Shown one piece after another: positions 55,390-63,846 of a stretch of DNA of 64,000 nucleotides. Numbering within the stretch: position 1 is the first letter of the stretch; the number at the start of each line of letters is the position of its first letter. The stretch covers positions 310,001 through 374,000 of the forward strand of contig NZ_CP071321.1 in the NCBI RefSeq assembly GCF_017309585.1. Direction: 5' to 3'. The stretch comes from Nitrogeniibacter aestuarii. GTDB lineage: Bacteria > Pseudomonadota > Gammaproteobacteria > Burkholderiales > Rhodocyclaceae. The position numbers and the translations under genes were made by a program. The notes beneath the pieces are model-generated. The model was not told the origin of the DNA. It did no database searches and was given only the letters and a program-made list of their open reading frames with translations.

Positions 55390-55986
55390 TTAAATACAAA
55401 TTGACCTGCGTCCAGTTCTAACGAGATCTTGATGAATTTCGACAAACCTATCCGAAGCTACGTCGATCAATCTAGCCTCTTCTCTAAAACGCTCCTCATG
55501 TAACGGATTTCCTTTGAGTGATTCATGACGTACCCCTTGCCAGCCGCCGGAATTTGGTGACGTGTAAAGTCCAATCAAGTTCATAAGTTCTTGACCGGCT
55601 TCCATCAAATTTTTTCGCTTTACTTCTAGGTCTTTGTCTTGGAATTCATGAGCGGCATTATCCCATTCTATTAAGAATATTCTCAGCGGTTTCAAGTCTT
55701 CAAGATTAAAATCAAGTAAGAAGTCGTGTTCTTTCAAAAAATCAATAAAAGATTCATTTGGCAAATCTTTGAGAAACTTTGAAAAGAGTTGAACATCGTT
55801 TGGGTGCGATTCTGAAGTGCGTACCCTTCTTTGGGTGCTAACTTCCGTGGCTATAAAACTTGAGAGCGAGAAAATAAATGCAGCAAATGGTTCCCATTGG
55901 AATTCCCATTCGATTGGATTCCAAAATAGCCACGCTACCGTGGTCATCATGCCGATGATAGATAAAAGCTTGGCTATAAAATTCAT
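55390..55986 (-). CDS. Two-TM protein with soluble helical domain, unknown function
   Basis: The 198-residue product has two closely spaced membrane helices (about 4-22 and 33-50; 'FIAKLLSIIGMMTTVAWLFW', 'AAFIFSLSSFIATEVS') and a cytoplasmic domain with 'NDVQLFSKFLKDLPNESFIDFLKEHDF', 'IEWDNAAHEFQDKDLEVKRKNLMEAGQELMNLIG' and 'FVEIHQDLVRTGRRS'. Similar soluble domains occur, from memory, in unnamed small proteins scattered among bacteria. Codon use and base composition are markedly AT-richer than neighbours outside 55.4-58.0 kb, suggesting transfer. It follows the ATPase gene on the same strand with a 115-bp gap and no ribosome site that I can see. Confidence 0.7.
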   Translation of the reverse strand: MNFIAKLLSIIGMMTTVAWLFWNPIEWEFQWEPFAAFIFSLSSFIATEVSTQRRVRTSESHPNDVQLFSKFLKDLPNESFIDFLKEHDFLLDFNLEDLKPLRIFLIEWDNAAHEFQDKDLEVKRKNLMEAGQELMNLIGLYTSPNSGGWQGVRHESLKGNPLHEERFREEARLIDVASDRFVEIHQDLVRTGRRSICI

Positions 55987-56101
55987 TGGTATTGGTTTTG
56001 CAGGTGTATGGAATGTCTGGTTTTGGCTAAGTTTTTAATAATCATATTCCATCGACTGCTCTGCAAATTTCCCCTGTTGCTTTGTAGTTGTGATTCGATG
56101 G

Positions 56102-57925
56102 TTATTGTGAGTCTTGTTTTAAGTCGAAAATTTTCCTTAGAAAGGAGCGTAGATCGCTGAGGGAATCTGGTTGATTCTTTATTAGCCATGTAAAAATCAT
56201 CGGCATGTCACGTGTTTTTTTGAACTCTAATCTAGTTTCAGACAGCTTTGAGAATATATTTGAAAGGATCTCCGCTCCATTGACATCGGTTGCGCAATCT
56301 TCAATAGCTGAGTCGAGTTCTTCAGCAACAGCCTCAATCGGTATATTTTCTCCGTGAGCGCTCAGAATGGCAGCAATCGCGTCTGCTACTAATCCGTAAT
56401 TCTCAAGCATCCGTCTCTCTAAAAATAATAATTTTCCTTGTGATTCCCTTGAAATGCGTTCGCAATCGGCGCTCTTTCGCTCTTCCTTATCGAGAAGTAT
56501 AGCTACCATCGGTGGGACAAGAGCCGAGGATTCTGAGAGGCGTTTGTAGATATTTGCGACTTCTTGAGGAGATATGCTCCTCTTCTTATCGAAGGAGCCG
56601 GTATGCTCCACCCTAAGAACTGCAGTGCCAGCGGATATCTCTGAGCAGAATTCATCTAAGAGAGCAGGTATGACAATTTCCTCTGTTTGCCCCTCAACCC
56701 AGAGAATGCGATCGCGTCCGTGTAGATCGGTCATGCGAATTCCCAATTCCGCGAGTTCGTTTCGCAGCTTGGGAAAGTCCGCTCCGGAAACCTGTTTCGT
56801 TACGGAGAAGGTGCCTTGAAGTTCGAACATTGATATTGAACTTGGCGCAACTGCAGTTAAAACGTCTGGTGAGTGGCCTGTGAGAATGTACTGATGCTCC
56901 TTCCCCTCGTGAGCAAGGATGCTAAGGAGTTCGCGCAACGCTTTGGGGTGCAAGAAAGAGTTTGGTTCGTCGATAGCAATAACTTTAGGATGCCGTGCAG
57001 TCAAGACGACATACAGAATTGCTATCACGTTGCCTATCCCGCTTCCCATTCGGTCAAGTGGTACTGCTAAGTCATTTCGACGTGCCTCAGGCGGCTCTGG
57101 TAAGCATTGAAGCTCAAACGCTTTCTGATCTGTGATTGGTGGGGATTGAATCCATTTCACCGAAGGAAATATTCGATGAACCCAGTTGCAAAGCATGCGA
57201 TGGCCTTCAGCATCGTTTGAAGATAAATGATTTATGCAATAAGGCAAATTTCCAGCTGTCTTCTCTAGCAGGGGCTTGCCTGACGTAGATGATTTCGCCG
57301 CTGGGAGTCGTTGTGCAGAGAATCTGTAAATTCTCGACTTGTACTTGTCGGCAACATTGCTCAGTATGTTTCCAATTCCGCCAAAGTTCGAAATACTTCC
57401 ATTTCGGATTGACTCATTTGCGTCACTTATGGCAGCCCTGAGCGCGAGTCCGCTTTCCGTGTTTGCGTTCAAAGCTATGCTTGTTGATCTTCCGAAATGG
57501 GTTTCAATAGAAATATGATTCCGTCCGTTGTGAACGTCGAAATATATTGACATTTCTGGGTTGTTGGCTAGCCCGTCAAGAATTATTTGTGCGGCATCGT
57601 TTGTCTGGCTTGGCAAACCCCTCAAGGTGTCCCGTGAAAGTGGTACAAATAAATCTTGAGCCGAGAGTTTTTTGTATTCAGTAAAATTCGTTCCAATGGC
57701 TACTTGGAATCTAGATTGTGGTGCTGGTTGATCCCCGTATTCGACAAGGTTTGCGATGGATTTGTGTGGAAAGGAATTTGTGACATCGAGGTCCACGGTT
57801 TCCATGGCCGTGGTTTTTCCGGAGTTGTTTGAGCCAATAAATAGATTGAATCCAGGGTGTAGATGTATCGTTTCCGAATTCAAGAAGCTTTTTAGGTTTT
57901 CTATTTCAATGGATTTTATGTACAT
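56102..57925 (-). CDS. OLD-like AAA ATPase with C-terminal TOPRIM-like domain
   Basis: The 607-residue product starts MYIKSIEIENLKSFLNSETI, typical of OLD/RecF-like ATPases; a TTG start at 57958 is an alternative. Walker A is 'LFIGSNNSGKTTAM' (about residue 30), the ABC signature 'MGSGIGNVIAILY' (about 293), Walker B 'KVIAIDEPNSFLHPKALREL' (about 320) and the H-loop 'ILTGHSPDVL'. The C-terminal part has a TOPRIM-type 'ILWVEGQTEEIVIPALL' (about 410) and 'VAILLDKEERKSADCERI', followed by 'FLERRMLENYGLV'. Such proteins include phage-defence nucleases (OLD, GajA-like). AT-rich composition supports acquisition by transfer. A defence role is inferred, not shown. Confidence 0.85.
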   Translation of the reverse strand: MYIKSIEIENLKSFLNSETIHLHPGFNLFIGSNNSGKTTAMETVDLDVTNSFPHKSIANLVEYGDQPAPQSRFQVAIGTNFTEYKKLSAQDLFVPLSRDTLRGLPSQTNDAAQIILDGLANNPEMSIYFDVHNGRNHISIETHFGRSTSIALNANTESGLALRAAISDANESIRNGSISNFGGIGNILSNVADKYKSRIYRFSAQRLPAAKSSTSGKPLLEKTAGNLPYCINHLSSNDAEGHRMLCNWVHRIFPSVKWIQSPPITDQKAFELQCLPEPPEARRNDLAVPLDRMGSGIGNVIAILYVVLTARHPKVIAIDEPNSFLHPKALRELLSILAHEGKEHQYILTGHSPDVLTAVAPSSISMFELQGTFSVTKQVSGADFPKLRNELAELGIRMTDLHGRDRILWVEGQTEEIVIPALLDEFCSEISAGTAVLRVEHTGSFDKKRSISPQEVANIYKRLSESSALVPPMVAILLDKEERKSADCERISRESQGKLLFLERRMLENYGLVADAIAAILSAHGENIPIEAVAEELDSAIEDCATDVNGAEILSNIFSKLSETRLEFKKTRDMPMIFTWLIKNQPDSLSDLRSFLRKIFDLKQDSQ

Positions 57926-58187
57926 ACAGGCTTGTCGTGATATCTCGATTTGGTTCAACTCGCGTAGGGAGCAATGGCCGAAAGATAGTGCGTCAAATGG
58001 CTTTCCATAGTGCCCCGGAGAATCAGACGTTGCAATGCCTGATGGTTATCGCAGCGTACTACCGAATGGTCGTGCCAGGGAAAACGAAGTATCCGCTTGA
58101 CTTGCAAAAGGCACAGCGCCATCCGGCCAGCGCCACGCAGATAAATCGGCGGATAGCGTATTTCGAGTTGGAGTTGCTGTTAGACGG
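57926..58187. other. Gap between the ATPase gene and the dedA remnant
   Basis: The 262 bp change from AT-rich (left) to GC-rich (right), so this probably spans the right end of the acquired segment. A plus-strand frame of 92 codons is open through most of it, but it has no ribosome site or recognisable family and is not called. The ATPase promoter should lie at its left end. I saw no repeat matching the duplication at 55.0-55.3 kb. Confidence 0.4.
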
Positions 58188-58650
58188 TCATGCGCTTGGC
58201 TTGCGTCGTAGGTAAATGACCAAGCTCAAGCAAACGACTAAACCCACGATCAGCACACTCAGCTTCACCCCCGGCATGTGCCTCGACACCTCCACCAACA
58301 CCCCCGACACCTTGTCACTCAACGACAACCAAACCCCCACCCATAGCGCACCCCCCACCATATTCGCCGGCAGAAACCGCCACCGCGTTAAACCCAGGCT
58401 CCCCGCGAGCACCCCATTCAACTGACGCAGAAACACAAAGAATCGCGCCATCACCACGACCCTCACTCCCCATTTGGCGAACAGGCATTCTCTCCGGACG
58501 AGCCGGGCGTCGATGAGGCCGACGCGCGCCGTGCTTGAGCAGGGCGTGGCGGCCGAGCTGTCGGCCGATGGCGTGGCCGAGGGTGGCGCCCAGGGCGATG
58601 ATGAGTGATTCGCCGGGCAGGGTGGTGCCGATGGCTGCCAGTGCCACCAC
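58188..58650 (-). pseudogene. Decayed DedA-family (SNARE-associated) membrane protein gene
   Basis: Two overlapping minus-strand frames together give a DedA protein. The upstream frame encodes 'TTLPGESLIIALGATLGHAI' and 'GRQLGRHALLKHGAR', and the downstream frame 'VGLIDARLVRRECLFAKWGVRVVVMARFFVFLRQLNGVLAGSLGLTRWRFLPANMVGGALW' and a final membrane helix. A frameshift near 58530 separates them, a stretch between the PGES and GRQLG motifs seems deleted, and the N-terminus is missing, with the sigma-54 regulator gene ending immediately upstream. The gene is therefore not functional. Confidence 0.75.
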
Positions 58651-58671
58651 CGCTGTGTCGTCCGTTCCGAT

Positions 58672-60582
58672 TTAGTCCGCCGCTTCGCCCCGATCCGAAT
58701 CCAAGTCCCTGACCCCCTCCAACTCAAACGGCTCCATCTTCCTGTAGATCGTCGCGCGCGCGACCCCCAGTTCGCGGGCGGTGGCCGAGACGTTGCCGCC
58801 GTTGCGGGCGAGGGCCTGGACGATGGCGGCGCGTTCGGCGCTTTGGAGTGTCTGGCTGGGTTGCAGCGTGTTGTCTGTCGGGGCGACCAGTTCGGCGGGC
58901 AGGTCGTCGCTGCGGATGATGCCGTCGTGGGACAGGGCGGCGCCCAGGCGGAGCACTTGCTGAAGCTCGCGGATGTTGCCGGGCCAGCGGTGTTGTCGTA
59001 GCCGTTGCCGGCTGGCGCTGTCGAGGCGAAGCGGTCGGCCGGGCGCGCCCAGCTCGGCGAGCAGGGTGTCGATGAGGGCTTCGAAATCCTCGCGGGCGCG
59101 CAGCGGGGTGAGCGAGACGCTGAGGCCGTTGATGCGGTAGTAGAGGTCTTCGCGGAATTCGCCGGTCTGTACGCTGCGGCGCAGGTCGCGGTGGGTGGCG
59201 CAGAGCAGGGCGCAGTCGAGTGTCAGCAGGCGCGTGCCGCCCACGCGGGTGACGGCGCGCTCTTGAATGACGCGCAGCAGCCGGGCCTGCAGGGGCAGCG
59301 GCATGTCGCCGATTTCGTCGAGGAACAGGGTGCCGCCGTTGGCTTGTTCTAACTTGCCGGGTTTGCCGTGCCGGCTGGCGCCGGTGAAGGCGCCGGGCTC
59401 GTAGCCGAACAGTTCGGATTCGATCAGGTCGGCGGGGATTGCAGCGCAGTTGATGGCCACGAAGGGCCCCTGGCTGCGCGGCCCGGTGTCGTGCAGGTGT
59501 CGGGCCAGCACTTCCTTGCCCGTGCCGGTTTCGCCGGTGATGAGCACCGGCAGGCCCTGGGCATAGACGCGCTCGGCCTGCCATACGGCGCGATGGGTCT
59601 GGCGGTCGAAGCGCGGGCTGGCAGCGCCCGAGGCCGTGCGCGCGGCGGGCCGTGGAACCCCCCGGGCTGGCTCGCGCTGCACCCGTTGCGCATGCAGGGC
59701 AATGCCGTTGTGGCGCCAGAGCCGCGCCGGCCTGCTGGTGTCTCGCAGGGCGTCGAGCAAGGCGTCGTGGGTGGTGTCCAGCAGCGCGTCGATGCCGGCC
59801 GGTTCGGTGCTGTCGAGGCCGAGCAGGTGGCGGGCGTAGGCGGTGGCCCCCAGCACGGTGCCCTGGTCCGACAGGGCAATGACGCCGGCCAGCGGCGAGG
59901 CGACAAAGGCCGGGTCGCAGTGCAGGCGGATGACGGTGGCGCCGGGCAGTGCCTCGACCATGCGGTTTTCAATCGACCGGGCCGCCAGCATGAGCGGCTC
60001 GATCACCCCCAGGGGGCGGCCGTCATGGCAGCGCGAGCCGTTGAGCACCCCGGCCAGGCCCCCTTGCGGCGACATGACCGGCACCGCGGCACATGAAAAG
60101 CGGCGGATGGCCTCGAAGAAATGCTCGCCCCCGCTGACCACGGCGGGGCGGCCCTCGGCCAGCACGCAGGCCGGGCCGCTGGTGCCGGCGATGTGCTCGC
60201 TCAGATTCACGCCGGGGCGCAGGGCGGTGACCACGTCGCGCATGTCGGGCTTCTCGCCCCCGATGGAGGCCAGCACGCAGCCTTCGGCTTCGAGGAAGGC
60301 CAACGCCCAGTCCCGGCTGCTGAGGGTGTCGAACAGGCGCGTCATGTCGGGCTGCACCAGCTCGAGCAGCTGGCGGTGCTGTTCCGACAGCTCGCGAATG
60401 CGCGCACGCGGCACCGGGTCGAACAGAATCCGCGCCGATTCGTTCAGGCCGTAGTCCCGCGACCGCGACCAGGACCGTTGAACGGTGTCCGGCACGTCGT
60501 GGTGCGGCACGTCGTGCCCTTCACGGAAAAGATGCCAGGCGTGGTGAAGCGTCTGGTCGAACTCGGTATTGAAACTGGCCAT
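58672..60582 (-). CDS. Sigma-54-dependent transcriptional activator (AcoR-like)
   Basis: The 636-residue product starts with a strong GGAGGAGAC ribosome site. The N-terminal 300 residues form a GAF-type sensor ('EAEGCVLASIGG', 'RPGVNLSEHIAGTSGPACVLAEGRPAVV', 'VLNGSRCHDGRPLGVIEPLMLAARSIENRM'). The AAA+ domain has Walker A 'ITGETGTGKEVLARHLH', the sigma-54 contact loop GAFTGA ('ELFGYEPGAFTGASRHG'), Walker B 'GGTLFLDEIGDMPL' and 'WPGNIRELQQVLR'. A Fis-type HTH ends the protein ('NGGNVSATARELGVARATIYRKM'). It is divergent from a MetA-type gene with a sigma-54 promoter, its likely target. Confidence 0.94.
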   Translation of the reverse strand: MASFNTEFDQTLHHAWHLFREGHDVPHHDVPDTVQRSWSRSRDYGLNESARILFDPVPRARIRELSEQHRQLLELVQPDMTRLFDTLSSRDWALAFLEAEGCVLASIGGEKPDMRDVVTALRPGVNLSEHIAGTSGPACVLAEGRPAVVSGGEHFFEAIRRFSCAAVPVMSPQGGLAGVLNGSRCHDGRPLGVIEPLMLAARSIENRMVEALPGATVIRLHCDPAFVASPLAGVIALSDQGTVLGATAYARHLLGLDSTEPAGIDALLDTTHDALLDALRDTSRPARLWRHNGIALHAQRVQREPARGVPRPAARTASGAASPRFDRQTHRAVWQAERVYAQGLPVLITGETGTGKEVLARHLHDTGPRSQGPFVAINCAAIPADLIESELFGYEPGAFTGASRHGKPGKLEQANGGTLFLDEIGDMPLPLQARLLRVIQERAVTRVGGTRLLTLDCALLCATHRDLRRSVQTGEFREDLYYRINGLSVSLTPLRAREDFEALIDTLLAELGAPGRPLRLDSASRQRLRQHRWPGNIRELQQVLRLGAALSHDGIIRSDDLPAELVAPTDNTLQPSQTLQSAERAAIVQALARNGGNVSATARELGVARATIYRKMEPFELEGVRDLDSDRGEAAD

Positions 60583-60597
60583 GTCTCCTCCTTCGCG

Positions 60598-60618
60598 GTT
60601 GACTCAAATTGAGTCAAC
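60598..60618. promoter_or_regulatory. Palindromic upstream activator site
   Basis: The arms GTTGACTCAA (60598-60607) and TTGAGTCAAC (60609-60618) are perfectly complementary around one central A. The site begins 16 bp upstream of the activator's ATG and its centre is about 120 bp upstream of the -24 element at 60727. That is the usual position of an enhancer site for AcoR/NtrC-type regulators, and it could also mediate autoregulation. Confidence 0.75.
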
Positions 60619-60726
60619 GCCCGCCGCCGAATGATCCGTTCTGCGACGGGGCGATTGGTCTCCGTATCCCGCTGCGTGCTGTCTTTTTTATTGCAGTGGT
60701 TTGTTTTTGTTGGGTTTTTGTTTTCC

Positions 60727-60742
60727 TGGCATGCACCCTGCA
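60727..60742 (+). promoter_or_regulatory. Sigma-54 (-24/-12) promoter
   Basis: TGGCATGCACCCTGCA matches the RpoN consensus TGGCACG-N4-TTGCA with two mismatches (T for C and C for T outside the invariant GG and GC). The GG/GC spacing is right. Transcription would start near 60753, giving a leader of about 95 bases before the MetA-type gene. Confidence 0.85.
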
Positions 60743-60847
60743 AATAGGCAGATACCCGCATCGTGTGCCGCGCACGCCCTTGTGTGTCGCGCGGCGCCTC
60801 GGTGAGGGCATCCAAAAAAAGATACATCGTTACTAGGAGAAGATTCA

Positions 60848-61774
60848 ATGATCGAATCCAGGGGGACTGGAGACAAGCAGGCGTCGTATCGTGGTCGTGC
60901 GCGCGGCATCGTGGCCGCATGCGCGATGGCGCTGGCGCTGGCGGCGGCAAGCCCGGGTGCACACGCGGTGGATGTGGATGCCGGCGACTACACCGCACTG
61001 CCCGATGGCACCAACCTGGCCATCGTGTATTACCAGCACGCCACCCGCGACGCCTTGTTTGCGGATGGTGACAAGGTCGATGTCGATGCCGGGCTCGATT
61101 CGAACGTGGGCATCCTGCGGGGCGTGCACTACATGGATGTGGGCGGCTACATCGTCGATCCGCAGTTCCTGCTGCCCTTCGGCCGGCTGGAGGCCAAGGA
61201 TGACCTGTCCGCCCTCGGCGACGCCGACGGCATGGGGGATCTGATTCTGGCGGCCACCGTGTGGCTGGTGAACGACCCGAAGGACAGCACCTACTTCGGC
61301 ATCACGCCCTTCCTGTTCCTGCCCACGGGCGACTACGACAAGAAAGACGCGCTGAATCTGGGCGAGAACCGTTGGAAGTTCGCGCTCCAGGCTGGCTACA
61401 TCACGCAGATTGCGCCCAAGCTGCTGCTCGACGTGGTGGCCGACGTGACCGTCTATGGCGACAACGACGACTTCGGGCCCACCGGCGCCAAGCTGGAGCA
61501 GGACCCGAGCATCCAGCTGCAGGGCTTTCTGCGCTACCAGATGAGCGACACCTGGGACTTGCGCGCCGGCATCTCGCACACCACGGGCGGCAAGACCCAG
61601 GTGGACGGCGTGAGCCAGAACGATCGTCTGCAGACGACCAAGGTCTCGGTCGGCACCGGGGTGTTCGTGACCCCGACCGTGCAGTTCATCGCCAACTATG
61701 GTCGTGACGTCGATGTGCGTCAGGGCTTCCGTGAGGACAACCGGCTCAACCTCCGGCTGCTGAAAGTGTTCTGA
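60848..61774 (+). CDS. Phenol-degradation MetA-pathway-type outer-membrane protein
   Basis: The 308-residue product follows an AGGAGA ribosome site. It has a signal peptide ending GAHA and a beta-barrel-like mature part in the PF13557 'MetA-pathway' family pattern: 'LPDGTNLAIVYYQHATRDALFADG', 'YIVDPQFLLPFGRLEA', 'GMGDLILAATVWLVNDPKDSTYFGITPFLFLPTGDYDK', 'ALNLGENRWKFALQAGYITQI' and the terminal 'RLNLRLLKVF'. Such proteins are thought to let hydrophobic compounds cross the outer membrane. Its sigma-54 promoter and the adjacent activator predict induction by a substrate, which is unknown. Confidence 0.88.
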   Translation: MIESRGTGDKQASYRGRARGIVAACAMALALAAASPGAHAVDVDAGDYTALPDGTNLAIVYYQHATRDALFADGDKVDVDAGLDSNVGILRGVHYMDVGGYIVDPQFLLPFGRLEAKDDLSALGDADGMGDLILAATVWLVNDPKDSTYFGITPFLFLPTGDYDKKDALNLGENRWKFALQAGYITQIAPKLLLDVVADVTVYGDNDDFGPTGAKLEQDPSIQLQGFLRYQMSDTWDLRAGISHTTGGKTQVDGVSQNDRLQTTKVSVGTGVFVTPTVQFIANYGRDVDVRQGFREDNRLNLRLLKVF

Positions 61775-61784
61775 TCGTTTGGCT

Positions 61785-61808
61785 GCGCCCTCCCGGTCAG
61801 GAGGGCGC
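61785..61808 (+). terminator. Hairpin after the MetA-type gene
   Basis: Stem GCGCCCTCC (61785-61793) and GGAGGGCGC (61800-61808) with a 6-base loop, 11 bp after the stop codon. The following T-content is weak (GTTC), so termination efficiency is uncertain. Confidence 0.55.
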
Positions 61809-62092
61809 GTTCACGGCGCGGGTCTTGTCGGCGTGCGCTGCGAAGGGCAAGACCGATGAGTCACCGCCTCGGTCAGGGCCTTGCCCCACCCACGGGGCGC
61901 CGTCCAGCGCCTTCGTGGTGAAGCGTCGACTCAAGGGCCCTGCAGCGACAGGTCGCGGTTCTTCTCCTGCAATCCCCGGCAACGAGTCGGTGTCCTCGCC
62001 AAAAAAGTGGCCCGCACATGGCGGGCCGAAATTGCGGGAGGCGCAACACTGGAGCCGGCTGGGAGGAATCAAAGACCGGCCAGATGTCTGGA
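61809..62092. other. Convergent intergenic region
   Basis: About 280 bp between the MetA-type gene and the chemoreceptor gene. It contains two hairpins (listed separately) but no gene I can support. A plus-strand frame of 107 codons (61825-62148) lacks a ribosome site, overlaps the chemoreceptor 3' end and has no family resemblance. Confidence 0.4.
62001..62027 (-). terminator. Intrinsic terminator of the chemoreceptor gene
   Basis: Stem GGCCCGC (62009-62015) and GCGGGCC (62021-62027), 5-base loop. On the minus strand it is followed by a T-run (complement of AAAAAA at 62001-62006), 66 bp after the chemoreceptor stop. Confidence 0.7.
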
Positions 62093-63757
62093 CTACGCGG
62101 GAACTTGTGGTTCGTGCGCTACCAGGCCTGCCGCGGGCGGGACCTTGAATCGGGAGACGGTGAGATTCAGCGAGGCGGAGATTTCCGAGAGCACCCGTGC
62201 TGATTCGGCGGTGCGCACCATGCCTTCGGTGGTGCGCTCGACCATCTGGGCGACCAGTTCGACCTGCCTGGCCAGGTCGGTGCTGGCGTCGCCCTGCTCA
62301 CGGGTGGCGTCGGCGACCCCTTGAACCAGGTCGGCCGCTTTCCTGGCGCCTTCGACAATGGCGGCAAGACCCTGAGCGACTTCGTCGGCGGCGGTGACAC
62401 TGCGTTTGACCTGAGGGAGGGCCGATTCCATGGCGGTGACAGCGGCATTGGTCTCGTCCTGAATGCCGCAGAGCGTCTCCTCGATTTCGACGGTGGCATC
62501 GGCGGTGCGCTCGGCAAGCTTGCGTACCTCGTCGGCCACCACGGCGAAGCCGCGCCCCTGTTCGCCGGCGCGGGCCGCTTCAATGGCGGCGTTGAGCGCC
62601 AGCAGGTTGGTCTGCGAGGCGATGTCCTTGATGGAGGCGGCGATCAGGCTGACCCGGTCGGCGCGGGTCTTGAGCGTGGCGATGCGTGCCGAGGCGTCGG
62701 TGACGCGGTTGGACAGCGCGTCCAGCTCCCTTGAGGAGGTCGTGACCAGCTCCTGTCCGTTGGTGGCATACAGCACGGTACGCTGGGTGTAGTGAGCGGT
62801 TTCGCTGGCGCCGTCGGAGATGTGCTGGATGCTGACAGTCAGCTGCTGCATGGCAGCGGCCATGCCCTGGGTGGCGTTGCTTTGTTCGTTGGCGCCCTGG
62901 GCGACATTCGCCGAGGTGCGTTCGATGTCACGCGCGGCCTCTGCAATGTTGCGCGCACCGCCCATGATGTCGGTGACCGAGCGGGAGAGGGCTTGAATGA
63001 GCGCGCTCAGGTCGGCGAGCACGCTGTTGGCGGGCGCCGGCGGCATATGAACGGCCAGATTGCCGGCGGCGACCTCTTGCATCGTCTGGCCGGCCAGCGC
63101 CGGGTCGCCCCCGATCTGGCGGAGTACCGAACGGGTGATCCATGCCGAGATGAGCAGGATCAGCGCGGCAATCGGCGTGACCATGAGCGCGATCCGCAAC
63201 AGCGCACCGGAAAAGGCTGCGTCGATGTCGTCCACATAGAGCCCGGTGCCGACGACCCAGTCCCAGGGCGCGAAGTGCTCGACCCGTTGCCATTTCTCCA
63301 CTTGTTTGTCGCTGCCGGGCTTGGCGGTCATGGTGCGGGTGAGCGGGTCGTTGCTCATGGCGGCCTCGACCAGGGTGCGCACCGGGTAGCCGCCCTGCTT
63401 GTCCTGGCGGTCCCAGTGCGCGGCGCCCTCGTATTCGCTGCGGATGGGGTGCATCACCCCTTCGCCCTTGGTGGAGTAGACGTAGTAATACGCGTCCCCC
63501 AGGTAGCGCATGTGCCGCAGCGCCTCACGCGCCTGCTGTTGGGCGTCCTGCTTGCTCAGTTTCCCCTCTTCGGCCCGTTTGGCATAGCCGCTGAGCAGGC
63601 TCACCGCGTTGTCGATCGAGGCGTTCAGGAGCATGCGCCGGTCGTCGAGCATGCGCGAGTGCAAGTGAAGGACCAGCAGGACGCAGGCGATGACAAGGCC
63701 GGCGACCGCGACGGCGGAGAGGAGAATCAGCCTGCTCTGCAAGGAACGAAAGCGCAT
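62093..63757 (-). CDS. Methyl-accepting chemotaxis protein with single Cache sensor
   Basis: The 554-residue product starts MRFRSLQSRLILLSAVAVAG; an ATG 36 bp upstream is less likely. TM1 (about 10-33) is followed by a periplasmic single-Cache domain with 'ALRHMRYLGDAYYYVYSTKGEGVMHPIR', 'YPVRTLVEAAMSND' and 'FAPWDWVVGTGLYVDDIDAAF'. TM2 (about 192-212) precedes a HAMP and the signalling domain with the hairpin tip 'IASQTNLLALNAAIEAARAGEQGRGFAVVADEVRKLAERT'. It has no C-terminal CheR-binding pentapeptide. A second chemoreceptor lies upstream in tandem. Confidence 0.93.
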   Translation of the reverse strand: MRFRSLQSRLILLSAVAVAGLVIACVLLVLHLHSRMLDDRRMLLNASIDNAVSLLSGYAKRAEEGKLSKQDAQQQAREALRHMRYLGDAYYYVYSTKGEGVMHPIRSEYEGAAHWDRQDKQGGYPVRTLVEAAMSNDPLTRTMTAKPGSDKQVEKWQRVEHFAPWDWVVGTGLYVDDIDAAFSGALLRIALMVTPIAALILLISAWITRSVLRQIGGDPALAGQTMQEVAAGNLAVHMPPAPANSVLADLSALIQALSRSVTDIMGGARNIAEAARDIERTSANVAQGANEQSNATQGMAAAMQQLTVSIQHISDGASETAHYTQRTVLYATNGQELVTTSSRELDALSNRVTDASARIATLKTRADRVSLIAASIKDIASQTNLLALNAAIEAARAGEQGRGFAVVADEVRKLAERTADATVEIEETLCGIQDETNAAVTAMESALPQVKRSVTAADEVAQGLAAIVEGARKAADLVQGVADATREQGDASTDLARQVELVAQMVERTTEGMVRTAESARVLSEISASLNLTVSRFKVPPAAGLVAHEPQVPA

Positions 63758-63846
63758 GATGGGGCCCTTTGACCGGCAAGGCCGGCGTCTCAAGAGGTGG
63801 GTGACAAAAGCTTTGGATTGGCCGTGCGAGGTGTGTCTGATGCCTG

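Noticed and set aside
55390..57925. Classification of the two-gene module as a known Gabija, Septu or PARIS system
   Set aside because: No UvrD-like GajB, HNH PtuB or separate AriB-like gene is present, so none of these named systems fits; only a general OLD-like ATPase can be claimed.
56102..57925. The ATPase as a transposon or prophage component
   Set aside because: No integrase, transposase or phage structural gene is present in the window, and no attachment repeats were found at the segment ends.
57937..58215. A 92-codon plus-strand frame between the ATPase gene and the dedA remnant
   Set aside because: No ribosome site, no recognisable family, and it overlaps the ATPase promoter region.
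61825..62148. A 107-codon plus-strand frame after the MetA-type gene
   Set aside because: Overlaps the chemoreceptor 3' end and a terminator hairpin, with no start signal or family match.
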